The notes under the pieces are model-generated. The model ran no database searches. It had not been told where the DNA came from and saw nothing but the letters and a program-made list of their open reading frames with translations. Below, piece by piece: positions 35,635 to 44,680 of a stretch of DNA of 64,000 nt; the stretch's first letter is position 1, and each line of letters opens with the position of its first letter. The DNA is from Pseudomonas putida (lineage in GTDB: Bacteria > Pseudomonadota > Gammaproteobacteria > Pseudomonadales > Pseudomonadaceae). The stretch is from contig NZ_JANHLD010000003.1 in the NCBI RefSeq assembly GCF_028682455.1, forward strand, positions 310,001-374,000, in the 5' to 3' direction. Made by a program: the position numbers and the translations under genes.

Positions 35635-36594
35635 ATGAGCCAACATACTCCGAAACTCTTCGCCGGCGCCTTGATCGCCTTGCTACTGGCCGCCGGTGGC
35701 CTGGGCTACTGGAAGTCGCTGCACGATCGCTTGCCCGACGGCCTGAGCATGGGCAACGGCCGACTCGAGGCCACCGAGGTGCAGATCGCCAGCAAGATTC
35801 CCGGGCGCCTGGCCGAAGTGCTGGTCGACGAAGGCGACACGGTTCGCAAGGGCCAGTTGCTGGCACGTATCGATACCCGCACCCTCGAAGCGCAGCGCAA
35901 CCAGGCCGAGGCCGAGGTGCTTCGCGCCCAGGAAAACTACTCCGCCGCCCAGGCCAATGTACAACTGCGCCAGAGTGAATTGCTGCTGGCCAGCCAGGAA
36001 CTCAAGCGGGTCCGGGAAATCTTCCAGCGCAAGTACGCCAGCCAGCAGTTGCTCGACCAACAACAGGCCCGCTACGACACCGCCAACTCCGCCGTGGTCG
36101 CAGCACGTGCACAACTGGCCGCGATCAAGGCGGCCATCGGTGCCGCCCAGGCCCAGGTTGCCCAACTCACCAGCGAGATCGACGACAGCAGCCTGCGCGC
36201 GCCCATCGATGGTGTTATCCAGTTGCGCCTGGCCGAGCCCGGCGAAGTGCTCGGTGCCGGGGGTCGCGTGCTGATGCTGATCGACCCGGGCGATCAGTAC
36301 ATGAACCTTTATCTGCCCGCCTCTACCACCGGCCGCCTGACCGTAGGCGACCAGGCCCGCGTGGTGCTCGACGCCCTGCCGGAAAAGTCCCTGCCGGCCA
36401 AAATCACCTTTGTCGCCGCCAAGGCCCAGTTCACGCCCAAACAGGTAGAGACCCGCGACGAGCGGCAGAAGCTGGTCTTCCGGGTCAAGCTGCGCCTGAC
36501 CGAGCCCAGCGCCGTGCCGCAGGCCAAGCCGGGCATGCCCGGTGCGGGTTACGTACGCACCGCTGACGTGGACTGGCCGGCCAACCTGCAATGA
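35635..36594 (+). CDS. HlyD-family adaptor of RbbA-type ABC exporter (YhiI-like)
   Basis: 319 aa with an N-terminal membrane anchor (LFAGALIALLLAAGGLGYW). Barrel-sandwich halves EVQIASKIPGRLAEVLVDEGDTV and PIDGVIQLRLAEPGEVL flank a Gln/Ala-rich hairpin. Its stop overlaps the start of the ATPase gene (ATGA). The order adaptor, fused ATPase, permease equals yhiI-rbbA-yhhJ of E. coli. Confidence 0.88.
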   Translation: MSQHTPKLFAGALIALLLAAGGLGYWKSLHDRLPDGLSMGNGRLEATEVQIASKIPGRLAEVLVDEGDTVRKGQLLARIDTRTLEAQRNQAEAEVLRAQENYSAAQANVQLRQSELLLASQELKRVREIFQRKYASQQLLDQQQARYDTANSAVVAARAQLAAIKAAIGAAQAQVAQLTSEIDDSSLRAPIDGVIQLRLAEPGEVLGAGGRVLMLIDPGDQYMNLYLPASTTGRLTVGDQARVVLDALPEKSLPAKITFVAAKAQFTPKQVETRDERQKLVFRVKLRLTEPSAVPQAKPGMPGAGYVRTADVDWPANLQ

Positions 36595-39314
36595 CCGCGC
36601 TGGCGCTCGAGGCACAGGGCATCAATCACCGCTACGGCTCCCTGGATGCCCTGCAGAACATCACGTTCAACCTGCCCGCCGGCACCCGCTGCGGCCTGAT
36701 CGGCCCTGACGGCGCAGGCAAGTCCAGTCTGCTCGGCTTGATTGCCGGGGTGAAAAAGCTCCAGGACGGCGAGCTGTCGGTACTGGGAGGCTCGATTCGC
36801 AAGCGGCGCCACCGCAACAGCCTCTACCCACGTATCGCCTTCATGCCCCAGGGCCTGGGTGGCAACCTCTACCCTGAGCTTTCGATCAGCGAGAACATCC
36901 GCTTCTTCGCCACCCTGTTCGGCCTGGGCAAGGCCGAATGCGAGCAGCGCATGCACGGCCTGTTGCTGGCGACTGACCTTGCGCGCTTTGCCGATCGCCC
37001 GGCGGGCAAGCTGTCGGGCGGCATGAAACAGAAGCTCGGTTTGTGCTGCGCGCTCATTCACGAACCGGATTTGCTGATCCTCGATGAGCCGACCACCGGT
37101 GTAGACCCGTTGTCACGTCGACGCTTCTGGGAGTTGGTCGAGCAGGTTCGCCAGCAGCGACCGCAGCTGACCTTGTTGGTCGCCACCGCGTACATGGAAG
37201 AGGCCGAGCAGTTCGAACACTGCCTGATGCTCGATCGCGGCAAGCTGATTGCCGCAGGCCTTAGCCAGACGCTGGCCAGCGTCACCCCCAGCGGGAAGTT
37301 GGATGACGCCTTCACCCACTACCAGGGCGACGGCGCCCACAACGCGCAACCGCTGCAGATTCCGCCACGGCCCGAAGGCGACACCACCATTGCCATCGAA
37401 GCGCACGAACTGACCCTGCGCTTTGGCGACTTCACCGCAGTGAACAAGGTCAGCTTTGCCATCGGCCGTGGCGAGATCTTCGGTTTTCTCGGCTCCAACG
37501 GTTGCGGCAAGACCACCACCATGAAAGTGCTCACCGGTCTGATGCCCGCCAGCGAAGGCAGCGCCACGTTGCTGGGGCGTCCGGTGGATGCCAAGGACCT
37601 GGCCACGCGCAAGCGTGTCGGCTTCATGTCGCAGAGCTTCTCGCTGTATGGCGAACTCAGCGTGCGACAGAACCTGGAGCTGCACGCGCGACTGTTCGAT
37701 CTGCCCAAGGCCGAGAGTGCCCCGCGCATCGTCGAACTGATCGAGCGCTTCGACCTGGGCGAGATCGCCGACCAGCAATCCGGCGCCCTGCCCCTGGGCT
37801 TGCGCCAGCGCCTGTCGTTGGCGGTGGCTGTGCTGCACCGGCCTGAAGTGCTGATCCTCGACGAACCGACTTCAGGCGTCGACCCGGCTGCCCGCGATGA
37901 TTTCTGGCGCCTGCTGATCGAGTTGTCGCGGGACCAGGGCGTGACCATCTTCCTGTCCACCCACTTCATGAACGAAGCCCTGCGCTGCGACCGCATCTCC
38001 CTGATGCACGCCGGCAAGGTGCTGGCCTGTGACACACCCGCCGCCCTGCAACAGCAGTTTGCCGGCGCCACGCTGGAAGACGCTTTTGTCACCTGCCTGG
38101 AGCAAGCACAAGGCGCGAGCGAAACGCCCGAAGCCAGCGCCCAGCTCGAGGCCCCGGCTGGCGCAGCGCCACCCGCGATGCGCCAGGGCTTCAGCATCAA
38201 GCGCCTGTTTGCCGTGGCCACCCGCGAAGGCAAGGAACTATTGCGCGACAAAGTGCGCCTTGCGTTCGCCCTGGCGGGTGCGTTGTTCATGATGGTGATT
38301 TTCGGCTACGGCATTTCGCTGGATGTGGAAAACCTCGCCTTCGCCGTCTACGACCAGGATCAAAGCCCGCAAAGCCGGGCTTATCTGGAAGCATTCCGCG
38401 GCTCGCGCTACTTCGAAGAGCAACCGCCGATCCGCGACTCGGCTCAGTTGCACAAGCGCCTGCAGCGTTCGGAAATCAAGCTGGCCCTGGAGATCCCGCC
38501 AGGCTTCGGACGCGATCTGCATGCAGGGCGGCAACCGGTGGTAGCGGCCTGGCTTGATGGCGGCATGCCCTTTCGCGCCGAGACCAGCCGCAACTACGTC
38601 GAGGCTGTACACCAGGCCAACCTTGAACAAATCGCAGCCCTGAACAGCAAGGCCTTGCCCGGACAATCGCCGGTACGCCTGGAAACCCGCTTTCGCTACA
38701 ACCAGGACGTGGTCAGCGTCAACGCCATCGGCCCCGGTGTCATGGCGCTGATCCTGGCCTTTATCCCGGCCATGCTGACAGCCCTGGGCATCGTGCGCGA
38801 AAAAGAGTTGGGCTCGATCACCAACTTCTACGCAACCCCCTTGACCCGTCTGGAGTTCCTGCTCGGCAAACAGGCGCCGTACCTGGCCATCAGCCTGGTC
38901 AACCTGGCATTACTGGTAGCCATGAACCGCTGGTTGTTCGGCGTGCCGTTCAAAGGCAGCGCGCTGACCCTGGCCCTGGGCGGCTTCTTGTACCTGCTGG
39001 CAACCACCAGCCTGGGCTTACTGATCTCGGCGTTCACCCGCACGCAGATTGCCGCGATCCTCGGCACCATGATCATTACCAGCCTGCCGACCATCCAGTT
39101 CTCGGGCCTGATCGTGCCACGCTCCTCGCTGGATGGGTCCGCGGCGTTGATGGGGCAGTTGTTCCCGGCAGGCTATTTCCTCGACATCGCCGTCGGCACC
39201 TTCACCAAGGCGCTGAGCCTGCGTGAGCTATGGCCGCAATGCCTGGCACTGCTGGGGTTCTTCCTCGGTTTTACCGGCCTTAGCCTGGCCATGCTGAAGA
39301 AGCAGGAGGTCTGA
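36591..39314 (+). CDS. RbbA/YhiH-like ABC protein: two ATPase domains fused to an ABC-2 permease
   Basis: 907 aa. First ATPase: Walker A GPDGAGKSS (residues 38-46), signature LSGGMKQKLGL, Walker B LLILDEPTTGVDP. Second: Walker A GSNGCGKTTT (about 301-310), a degenerate signature LPLGLRQRLSL lacking the LSGG core, Walker B VLILDEPTSGVDP. From about residue 550 the C-terminal region is an ABC-2 membrane unit with about six helices. E. coli RbbA (ribosome-associated ATPase) has the same plan and the same LPLG signature. More likely an exporter with the adjacent adaptor and permease; substrate unknown. Confidence 0.88.
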   Translation: MTALALEAQGINHRYGSLDALQNITFNLPAGTRCGLIGPDGAGKSSLLGLIAGVKKLQDGELSVLGGSIRKRRHRNSLYPRIAFMPQGLGGNLYPELSISENIRFFATLFGLGKAECEQRMHGLLLATDLARFADRPAGKLSGGMKQKLGLCCALIHEPDLLILDEPTTGVDPLSRRRFWELVEQVRQQRPQLTLLVATAYMEEAEQFEHCLMLDRGKLIAAGLSQTLASVTPSGKLDDAFTHYQGDGAHNAQPLQIPPRPEGDTTIAIEAHELTLRFGDFTAVNKVSFAIGRGEIFGFLGSNGCGKTTTMKVLTGLMPASEGSATLLGRPVDAKDLATRKRVGFMSQSFSLYGELSVRQNLELHARLFDLPKAESAPRIVELIERFDLGEIADQQSGALPLGLRQRLSLAVAVLHRPEVLILDEPTSGVDPAARDDFWRLLIELSRDQGVTIFLSTHFMNEALRCDRISLMHAGKVLACDTPAALQQQFAGATLEDAFVTCLEQAQGASETPEASAQLEAPAGAAPPAMRQGFSIKRLFAVATREGKELLRDKVRLAFALAGALFMMVIFGYGISLDVENLAFAVYDQDQSPQSRAYLEAFRGSRYFEEQPPIRDSAQLHKRLQRSEIKLALEIPPGFGRDLHAGRQPVVAAWLDGGMPFRAETSRNYVEAVHQANLEQIAALNSKALPGQSPVRLETRFRYNQDVVSVNAIGPGVMALILAFIPAMLTALGIVREKELGSITNFYATPLTRLEFLLGKQAPYLAISLVNLALLVAMNRWLFGVPFKGSALTLALGGFLYLLATTSLGLLISAFTRTQIAAILGTMIITSLPTIQFSGLIVPRSSLDGSAALMGQLFPAGYFLDIAVGTFTKALSLRELWPQCLALLGFFLGFTGLSLAMLKKQEV

Positions 39315-40432
39315 TGCACTGTCTTGCACACACTTTGCGCCTGGGCCTCAAGGAGCTCACCAGCCTGCGCCACGACAGCGTACTGCTGCTGTTCCTGCTC
39401 TATGCCTTCAGTGTGGCGATCTACATGCCGGCGGCAGGTTCGATCATCGGCGTGCACAACGCCAGCGTTGCAGTGGTGGACGAAGATCACAGCCAGCTTT
39501 CACGCAAGCTGGCTGAAGCGCTCCAGCCTCCGGAGTTCCAGCCTGCGGTCCCCCTGGCCTACGACCAGCTCGACGACGCCATGGACAGTGGCCTGTACAC
39601 CTTCGTGATCAACGTGCCGGTCAATTTCCAGAGCGACCTGCTGGCGGGGCGCTCCCCGGAGCTGCAAGTCAATGTCGACGCCACGGCGATGAGCCAGGCC
39701 TTCATGGGCGCCGGCTACATCGGGCGAATCTTCGAGCGAGAGCTACTCGAATACGCCAATCCAGGTTCAACCGCTGCCAACAGTCCGGCGCTGATCAGTC
39801 CAAGGGCACTGTTCAACCCGAACCTGGAAGGCGGCTGGTTCCTTGCCGTCATCCAGATCGTCAACAACATCACCATTCTGGCCATTGTCCTGACCGGCAC
39901 GGCTCTGCTGCGCGAACGTGAACACGGCACGCTCGACCACCTACTGGTACTGCCGTTGACGGCGCTGGAAATCATGCTGGCGAAGATCGGCAGCAACGCC
40001 CTGGTGGTGGTGCTGTGCACCTGGGTATCGCTGGAGGTGGTGGTCAAAGGTGCCCTGGGCGTACCGCTGGCCGGGTCCCTGGGCTTGTTCCTGGCGGTCA
40101 CGGCACTCTATCTGTTTGCCAGCACGGCGCTGGGGATCTTCCTTGCTACCCTGGCGCGCTCGACTCCGCAATTCGGCCTGCTGGCAATCCCGGTGATCAT
40201 CCCGATGCTGTTGCTGTCGGGCGGCAGCACGCCGCTGGACAGCATGCCGCAATGGCTGCAGTGGGTCATGCAACTCTCGCCTTCGACCCACTTCGTCAGC
40301 CTTGGCGCCGCGATCCTGTTCCGTGATGCCGGGTTGAGCGTGGTCTGGCCCGACGTGCTGGCCCTGGCCGCGATTGGCCTGGCGTTTTTCGGTATCGCCC
40401 TGGGGCGCTTCCGGCGCAGCCTTACTTCCTAG
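39314..40432 (+). CDS. ABC-2 type transporter permease (YhhJ-like)
   Basis: 372 aa; one N-terminal helix (VLLLFLLYAFSVAIYMP), a large periplasmic domain, then five helices toward the C-terminus (IVNNITILAIVLTGTALLRERE.. onwards). Carries the ABC-2 marker LLREREHGTLDHLLVLP. Stop/start TGATG with the ATPase gene. It would pair with the permease half of the upstream fusion as the exporter channel. Confidence 0.9.
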   Translation: MHCLAHTLRLGLKELTSLRHDSVLLLFLLYAFSVAIYMPAAGSIIGVHNASVAVVDEDHSQLSRKLAEALQPPEFQPAVPLAYDQLDDAMDSGLYTFVINVPVNFQSDLLAGRSPELQVNVDATAMSQAFMGAGYIGRIFERELLEYANPGSTAANSPALISPRALFNPNLEGGWFLAVIQIVNNITILAIVLTGTALLREREHGTLDHLLVLPLTALEIMLAKIGSNALVVVLCTWVSLEVVVKGALGVPLAGSLGLFLAVTALYLFASTALGIFLATLARSTPQFGLLAIPVIIPMLLLSGGSTPLDSMPQWLQWVMQLSPSTHFVSLGAAILFRDAGLSVVWPDVLALAAIGLAFFGIALGRFRRSLTS

Positions 40433-40444
40433 GCCCTAAGCGGT

Positions 40445-40849
40445 TTACTGGACGATCAGGTTGTTGAACAGCAAGTCATCCACCAATGGCTTGCCTTCTT
40501 CGGTTTCGAGCACCTGCTGAACCTGCTTGAGGGCTTCCTGGCGCAGCTTTTCCTTGGACTCGACGTTGCTCAGGCTTTCCAGGTTCTGCTGGGTGAACAG
40601 TGCCACAAGCTGGTTACGGATCAACGGCTCATGGTGACGCACCGCAGCGGCAGCCGCGTCGCTGTTGACCCGCAGGGCCACGTCAGCCTTGTACACCCGC
40701 AGTTTCGGGCCTCCATCGAGGGCATAGTTGCCGACAAAGGGTGGGGTCAGGGAAATGTAGGAGACCTTCGGCACTCCTTCCTTGGCTTCTTCGGCCGTTG
40801 CCGCAAACGGCAGCATCAGGGCCAGTACCATCAAAATCCACGCTTTCAC
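40445..40849 (-). CDS. FliL-like periplasmic protein outside a flagellar locus
   Basis: 134 aa. A signal peptide or anchor (VKAWILMVLALMLPFAATA) precedes a FliL-type core: SYISLTPPFVGNY, KLRVYKADVALRV and LIRNQLVALFTQQNLESL. GTG 40849 follows AGGAGCG at good spacing and gives a clean signal sequence; the longer frame starts at TTG. FliL assists the flagellar stator, but no flagellar genes are near. Confidence 0.82.
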   Translation of the reverse strand: MKAWILMVLALMLPFAATAEEAKEGVPKVSYISLTPPFVGNYALDGGPKLRVYKADVALRVNSDAAAAAVRHHEPLIRNQLVALFTQQNLESLSNVESKEKLRQEALKQVQQVLETEEGKPLVDDLLFNNLIVQ

Positions 40850-41005
40850 GAATTCGCTCCTCAAACAGTTGGCGCCAGCATACCCAGCGCACCGGTCAAT
40901 CCCAAGCCCAGACTTATGCCGGCTTATCAGGGCGGGCCATGCTCATTGACCCGGCAACTGACCCACCTACACTTATCGGCCACTACGCGCAAAGGAATAG
41001 TCCCG

Positions 41006-41983
41006 ATGAAAGCAGTGTTGTGCAAAACCCTCGGCCCGGCGCAGAACCTGGTCCTGGAAGAAGTTGCCAGTCCCGTCCCGAAGCGCAATGAAATCCTCTT
41101 GGATGTGCATGCGGCCGGGGTCAATTTTCCCGACACCCTGATCATCGAGGGCAAGTACCAGTTCCAACCGCCGCTGCCCTTCTCTCCGGGAGGCGAGGCC
41201 GCTGGCGTGGTCAGTGCCGTGGGCGAGAAGGTCAGCGATCTAAAGGTCGGCGACCGGGTCATGGCGCTCACTGGCTGGGGCAGTTTTGCCGAGCAGGTGG
41301 CGGTGCCGGCCTACAACGTACTGCCTATCCCGCCGCAGATGGACTTCACCCAGGCTGCCGCCTTCGGCATGACCTACGGCACCTCGATGCACGCCTTGCA
41401 GCAACGTGGCCGACTCAAGGCTGGTGAAACCCTGCTGGTGCTGGGTGCGTCGGGCGGTGTGGGGCTAGCGGCGGTAGAGATCGGCAAAGCCATGGGCGCG
41501 CGGGTGATTGCCGCGGCCAGCAGCGCCGAGAAACTCGCCGTGGCCAGGGCGGCCGGTGCCGATGAGTTGATCAACTACAGCGAACACAGCCTCAAGGACG
41601 AGATCAAGCGCCTGACTGGCGGCAACGGCGCCGACGTGATCTACGACCCGGTCGGTGGCGACCTGTTTGACCAGGCGGTGCGCGGTATTGCCTGGAACGG
41701 CCGGCTGCTGGTGGTGGGCTTTGCCAGCGGCCGCATCCCCGAGCTGCCGGTGAACCTGGCTCTGCTCAAGGGAGCGGCGGTGATCGGGGTGTTCTGGGGC
41801 GCTTTTGCCCAGCGTCAGCCCGCTGACAATGCGACCAACTTCAAGCAACTGTTTGCCTGGTTCGCCGAAGGCAAACTCAAGCCGCTGGTGTCGCAGACCT
41901 TCCCATTGGCAGAAGCCGGCGCGGCAATCGATACGCTGGCTCAGCGCCGGGCCGTGGGCAAACTGGTGGTCACCACACGCTGA
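41006..41983 (+). CDS. NADPH:quinone oxidoreductase family protein (zinc-independent MDR)
   Basis: 325 aa medium-chain dehydrogenase/reductase of the QOR group. N-terminal GroES-like domain (HAAGVNFPDTLIIEGKYQ) without catalytic zinc cysteines; nucleotide site LVLGASGGVGLAAVEIGKAMG; then DVIYDPVGGDLFDQAVRG. Likely NADPH-dependent quinone or enone reductase. ATG 41006 has AAAGGA 9 bases upstream; the long upstream frame is non-coding. Confidence 0.92.
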   Translation: MKAVLCKTLGPAQNLVLEEVASPVPKRNEILLDVHAAGVNFPDTLIIEGKYQFQPPLPFSPGGEAAGVVSAVGEKVSDLKVGDRVMALTGWGSFAEQVAVPAYNVLPIPPQMDFTQAAAFGMTYGTSMHALQQRGRLKAGETLLVLGASGGVGLAAVEIGKAMGARVIAAASSAEKLAVARAAGADELINYSEHSLKDEIKRLTGGNGADVIYDPVGGDLFDQAVRGIAWNGRLLVVGFASGRIPELPVNLALLKGAAVIGVFWGAFAQRQPADNATNFKQLFAWFAEGKLKPLVSQTFPLAEAGAAIDTLAQRRAVGKLVVTTR

Positions 41984-42006
41984 ACCCTGGCCGATCCAGC
42001 GGCGCC

Positions 42007-42648
42007 TCAGAGTCGCTGGATCAGGCGCTGGCGCAAGGCGGCAGGCCACACATCGACAAAGTCGATACCTGGAAAGGCCTGGCACTTCTGCAGGATGCCG
42101 GGCAGTGCCTTCTGGAAGGATTCTGCAGTGGCTCGCGACTCTTTGTAGCTGGTGACCCCATCGACATTGAAGTGCGACATCATGCGAACCGACACCAGCG
42201 TGGTTTCCATATCCTCGAGCGAGCGGGCCGGCTCATCCTTGCGGTACAACGCCACTTCCTCGTTGAACTGCTTGCAGGTCTTGAGCACCAGCCCGGCGCG
42301 CTCGTAGATGTCCCACCACTCTCTCTTGTCATTCAGACGAAAATGCAGATCGTTGCGCACATCAAGGAACGCCGGGTTTTCCTTGGTTACCGTCCAGGGC
42401 TTGAAACGCCATTGCCGAACGGCTTCAAGGGCCGCATTGGCAAAGGCTGGCTCGCTGCTACGAATCACCTTCACATCAGTGACCGAGCCGTCAGCCATGA
42501 CCCGAAAACCGACTTTGACGGAACCGGTGATGATCGCCTTGCGCAATTCGGCCGGGTATACCGGAATGATCTTCTGGACAAATTCCAGCCCGATATCCGC
42601 CTGCGCCATCCCTGCCGCCATCACTAGCAACATCGCAAACCACTTCAT
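42007..42648 (-). CDS. Secreted TonB C-terminal-domain protein
   Basis: 213 aa. Signal peptide MKWFAMLLVMAAGMAQA, then an immediate TonB-C fold (VYPAELRKAIITGSVKVGFRVMADGSVTDV, with RQWRFKPW), then about 110 residues of unknown type with two Cys (KTCKQF and LQKCQAF). Unlike TonB it has no membrane anchor or Pro-rich spacer, so it is periplasmic rather than an energy transducer. Partner unknown. Confidence 0.8.
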   Translation of the reverse strand: MKWFAMLLVMAAGMAQADIGLEFVQKIIPVYPAELRKAIITGSVKVGFRVMADGSVTDVKVIRSSEPAFANAALEAVRQWRFKPWTVTKENPAFLDVRNDLHFRLNDKREWWDIYERAGLVLKTCKQFNEEVALYRKDEPARSLEDMETTLVSVRMMSHFNVDGVTSYKESRATAESFQKALPGILQKCQAFPGIDFVDVWPAALRQRLIQRL

Positions 42649-42736
42649 CCCTGAGCCTTGCCTGTCCGTGAATTAAAGGCGCGATAGTAGCGGCCCAGAG
42701 CCTTCCAGGCAAAGTAACAATTCTCATTACAGCTAC

Positions 42737-42803
42737 AGGAACGGGCTTGCCCCGCGATGCAAAAGTGACTGACAGTTTGCGATCGCGGGGCAAGCCCGTT
42801 CCT
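42737..42803. repeat. REP inverted pair overlapping the chaC-like stop
   Basis: Two 22-bp perfect arms (42737-42758 and 42782-42803) with the GCGGGGCAAGCCCGTTCC core, 23 bases apart. The right arm reaches into the stop codon of the following minus-strand gene. Confidence 0.88.
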
Positions 42804-43434
42804 ATAGACGTTTGAACCTTGCTTCCAGATTGCGATCAGGCATGGCATGGCTGCGCAGGGCATTGAGGGTTTGTTCGACGTAGTCGCGGGTGCTGCCATA
42901 GCGCCCCTTGGCGTTGGCGAAAATCATGCTGAGCAAGTCGTCCGGCAAGTTGCCGGCGTAGCACGGCAAGTGCCGCTCCAGCACGAAGCCCAAGGCCTGG
43001 ACCTTGGTGCCGTCCTCAAGGCGACAATTGAGCCAGTGCGGCCGATACGCCGGGTAAGGCATTTCGCGCTGCCACAGGGCCAGCAAGGACTCCTCGAGGC
43101 AGTCGTCTGGCAGGCGATAAGCGAAGCCGCTGCAGGAACCACCACGGTCCAGCCCGAACACCAGGCCCGGGCACTCCGGGGTACCCCGGTGCTCATGGGA
43201 CCACAGGTACAGGCCGCGATGATATCCATGCACCCTGGCGCGTCGACGCTCGGCTGCAGAGCATTCCGGGCGCCAGATCAGCGACCCATAGGCAAACAGC
43301 CAGACCGGGCCGCCGCGGTGACGGGACATGGTGTGATGAACCGAAAGTTTAAGTTGCTCTTGGGACAGTTGCTGTCCGAAGTCGAGCAACGGAGGATAGG
43401 CCACATTCAAAGATGCAGTTTCGATCGCCGACAT
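42802..43434 (-). CDS. ChaC-type gamma-glutamylcyclotransferase
   Basis: 210 aa; GGCT fold with the nucleotide-like loop PVWLFAYGSLIWRPE (family YGSL motif) and HRGTPECPGLVFGLDRGGSCSGFAYRL. Bacterial ChaC proteins cleave glutathione to 5-oxoproline and Cys-Gly. ATG 43434 chosen; the SD (GAGGA) is rather distant (about 15 bases). Bases 43435-43711 upstream and beyond hold no gene; a GGCACGCT/AGCGTGCC hairpin lies at 43679-43699 after the reductase gene. Confidence 0.9.
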   Translation of the reverse strand: MSAIETASLNVAYPPLLDFGQQLSQEQLKLSVHHTMSRHRGGPVWLFAYGSLIWRPECSAAERRRARVHGYHRGLYLWSHEHRGTPECPGLVFGLDRGGSCSGFAYRLPDDCLEESLLALWQREMPYPAYRPHWLNCRLEDGTKVQALGFVLERHLPCYAGNLPDDLLSMIFANAKGRYGSTRDYVEQTLNALRSHAMPDRNLEARFKRL

Positions 43435-43711
43435 AGCTGCCGCCAGAATTCCTCGTGAACTACTGAAGTGAGTCACTGTAAACGAATACGTTATCCGCGT
43501 ACTTACCGTACGGCAGATTGTGCATTGAACACAAGCCTCACCTCGCCCCGGAAGCGCCCTGCAATGGGGCTTTGAGCAAACAACCGGGTGTTGTTTCAAG
43601 TGTAGCGAAAGTTACTTGCACCGCAGGCAATAATTAAGTGGCTTATGCCAGGCATACACAACGACGGTTATTAATCCCGGCACGCTATTGCAGCGTGCCT
43701 TATTCCGTCAT

Positions 43712-44680
43712 TCAACCGCGCGGGGCATAAGCGAATACATCGGCGCGCATCTGGTGAGCATCCATTCCTGCTTCAACCAGGGCATCGAGGGTGGCATAGA
43801 TCATATTGGGCGAACCGCTGGCATATACGTGTACGCCCGCCAGATCGCTCAAGTCTTCGCAAACAGCTTCATGCAGCATTCCGCAGCGCCCTTCCCAGCC
43901 ACACAAGTCGCTGACGACCTTGTGCAGGAACAGGTTAGGCAAACGCTCCCACTCGGCCCAGTGCTCGATCTCGTAGAAGTCTTCAGGGCGGCGAACCCCC
44001 CAGTAGAGGTGGACCGGATGCTTGAAGCCCTGGGCCCGGCAATGCTCGAGCAGGCTGTGCATCTGCGCCATGCCGGTACCGGCGGCGATCAGCACCAGCG
44101 GCCCGTCTGGCAGCTCGGCAAGGTGGGTATCGCCAAAGGGCATCTCGATCCGCGCCATGCGCGTGCGCTGCAATTGCTCGATCAACTGCTGGGCGCTGTT
44201 CTCGCGGGCCAGCACGTGCATTTCCAGGTCGCGTCCACGATGGGGTGCCGAGGCCAGCGAGAAGGCGGCCTTGTCACCGCCTTCGCGCTCGATCATCAGA
44301 TATTGCCCGGCGTGGTAGCGTGGCGGCTTGCCGGCAGGCGCGCGCAGGCGCACACGCCAGACGTCGCCACCGACCTCGACGCACTCACTCAGCTGACAGG
44401 CCAGTGTCCGTACCGGCAACTCGCCCAGGGCGAGCACGCCATCCCACAACAACACGCAGTCCTCCAGTGGCTCGGCGATACAGGTGAACAGCTCACCGTG
44501 ATCGCGCACATGGCCCTCTTGACGCACCCGGCCTTCTACCAGCAATGCGGCGCAGACATGGCAGTTGCCATTGCGACAGCTCTGCGGGCAGTCGTAGCCC
44601 AGTCGGCGCGCCGCATCCAGAATCCTTTCTCCGGGCTTGATTGCCAACACGGCCCCGGACGGCTGCAAGGTTACCTGCAT
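43712..44680 (-). CDS. 2Fe-2S ferredoxin-NAD(P)H flavin reductase (Fre/AscD-like)
   Basis: 322 aa. The N-terminal plant-type ferredoxin has ligands in CPQSCRNGNCHVC plus a distal Cys (LFTCIAE); an FAD-binding barrel (YHAGQYLMIER) and a NAD(P)H domain (LIAAGTGMAQMHSLLEH) follow. Commonly labelled CDP-6-deoxy-glucoseen reductase. It abuts ubiD with no gap; E. coli has the flavin reductase gene fre beside ubiD, so supply of reduced flavin or electrons for ubiquinone synthesis is likely (inference). Confidence 0.88.
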   Translation of the reverse strand: MQVTLQPSGAVLAIKPGERILDAARRLGYDCPQSCRNGNCHVCAALLVEGRVRQEGHVRDHGELFTCIAEPLEDCVLLWDGVLALGELPVRTLACQLSECVEVGGDVWRVRLRAPAGKPPRYHAGQYLMIEREGGDKAAFSLASAPHRGRDLEMHVLARENSAQQLIEQLQRTRMARIEMPFGDTHLAELPDGPLVLIAAGTGMAQMHSLLEHCRAQGFKHPVHLYWGVRRPEDFYEIEHWAEWERLPNLFLHKVVSDLCGWEGRCGMLHEAVCEDLSDLAGVHVYASGSPNMIYATLDALVEAGMDAHQMRADVFAYAPRG

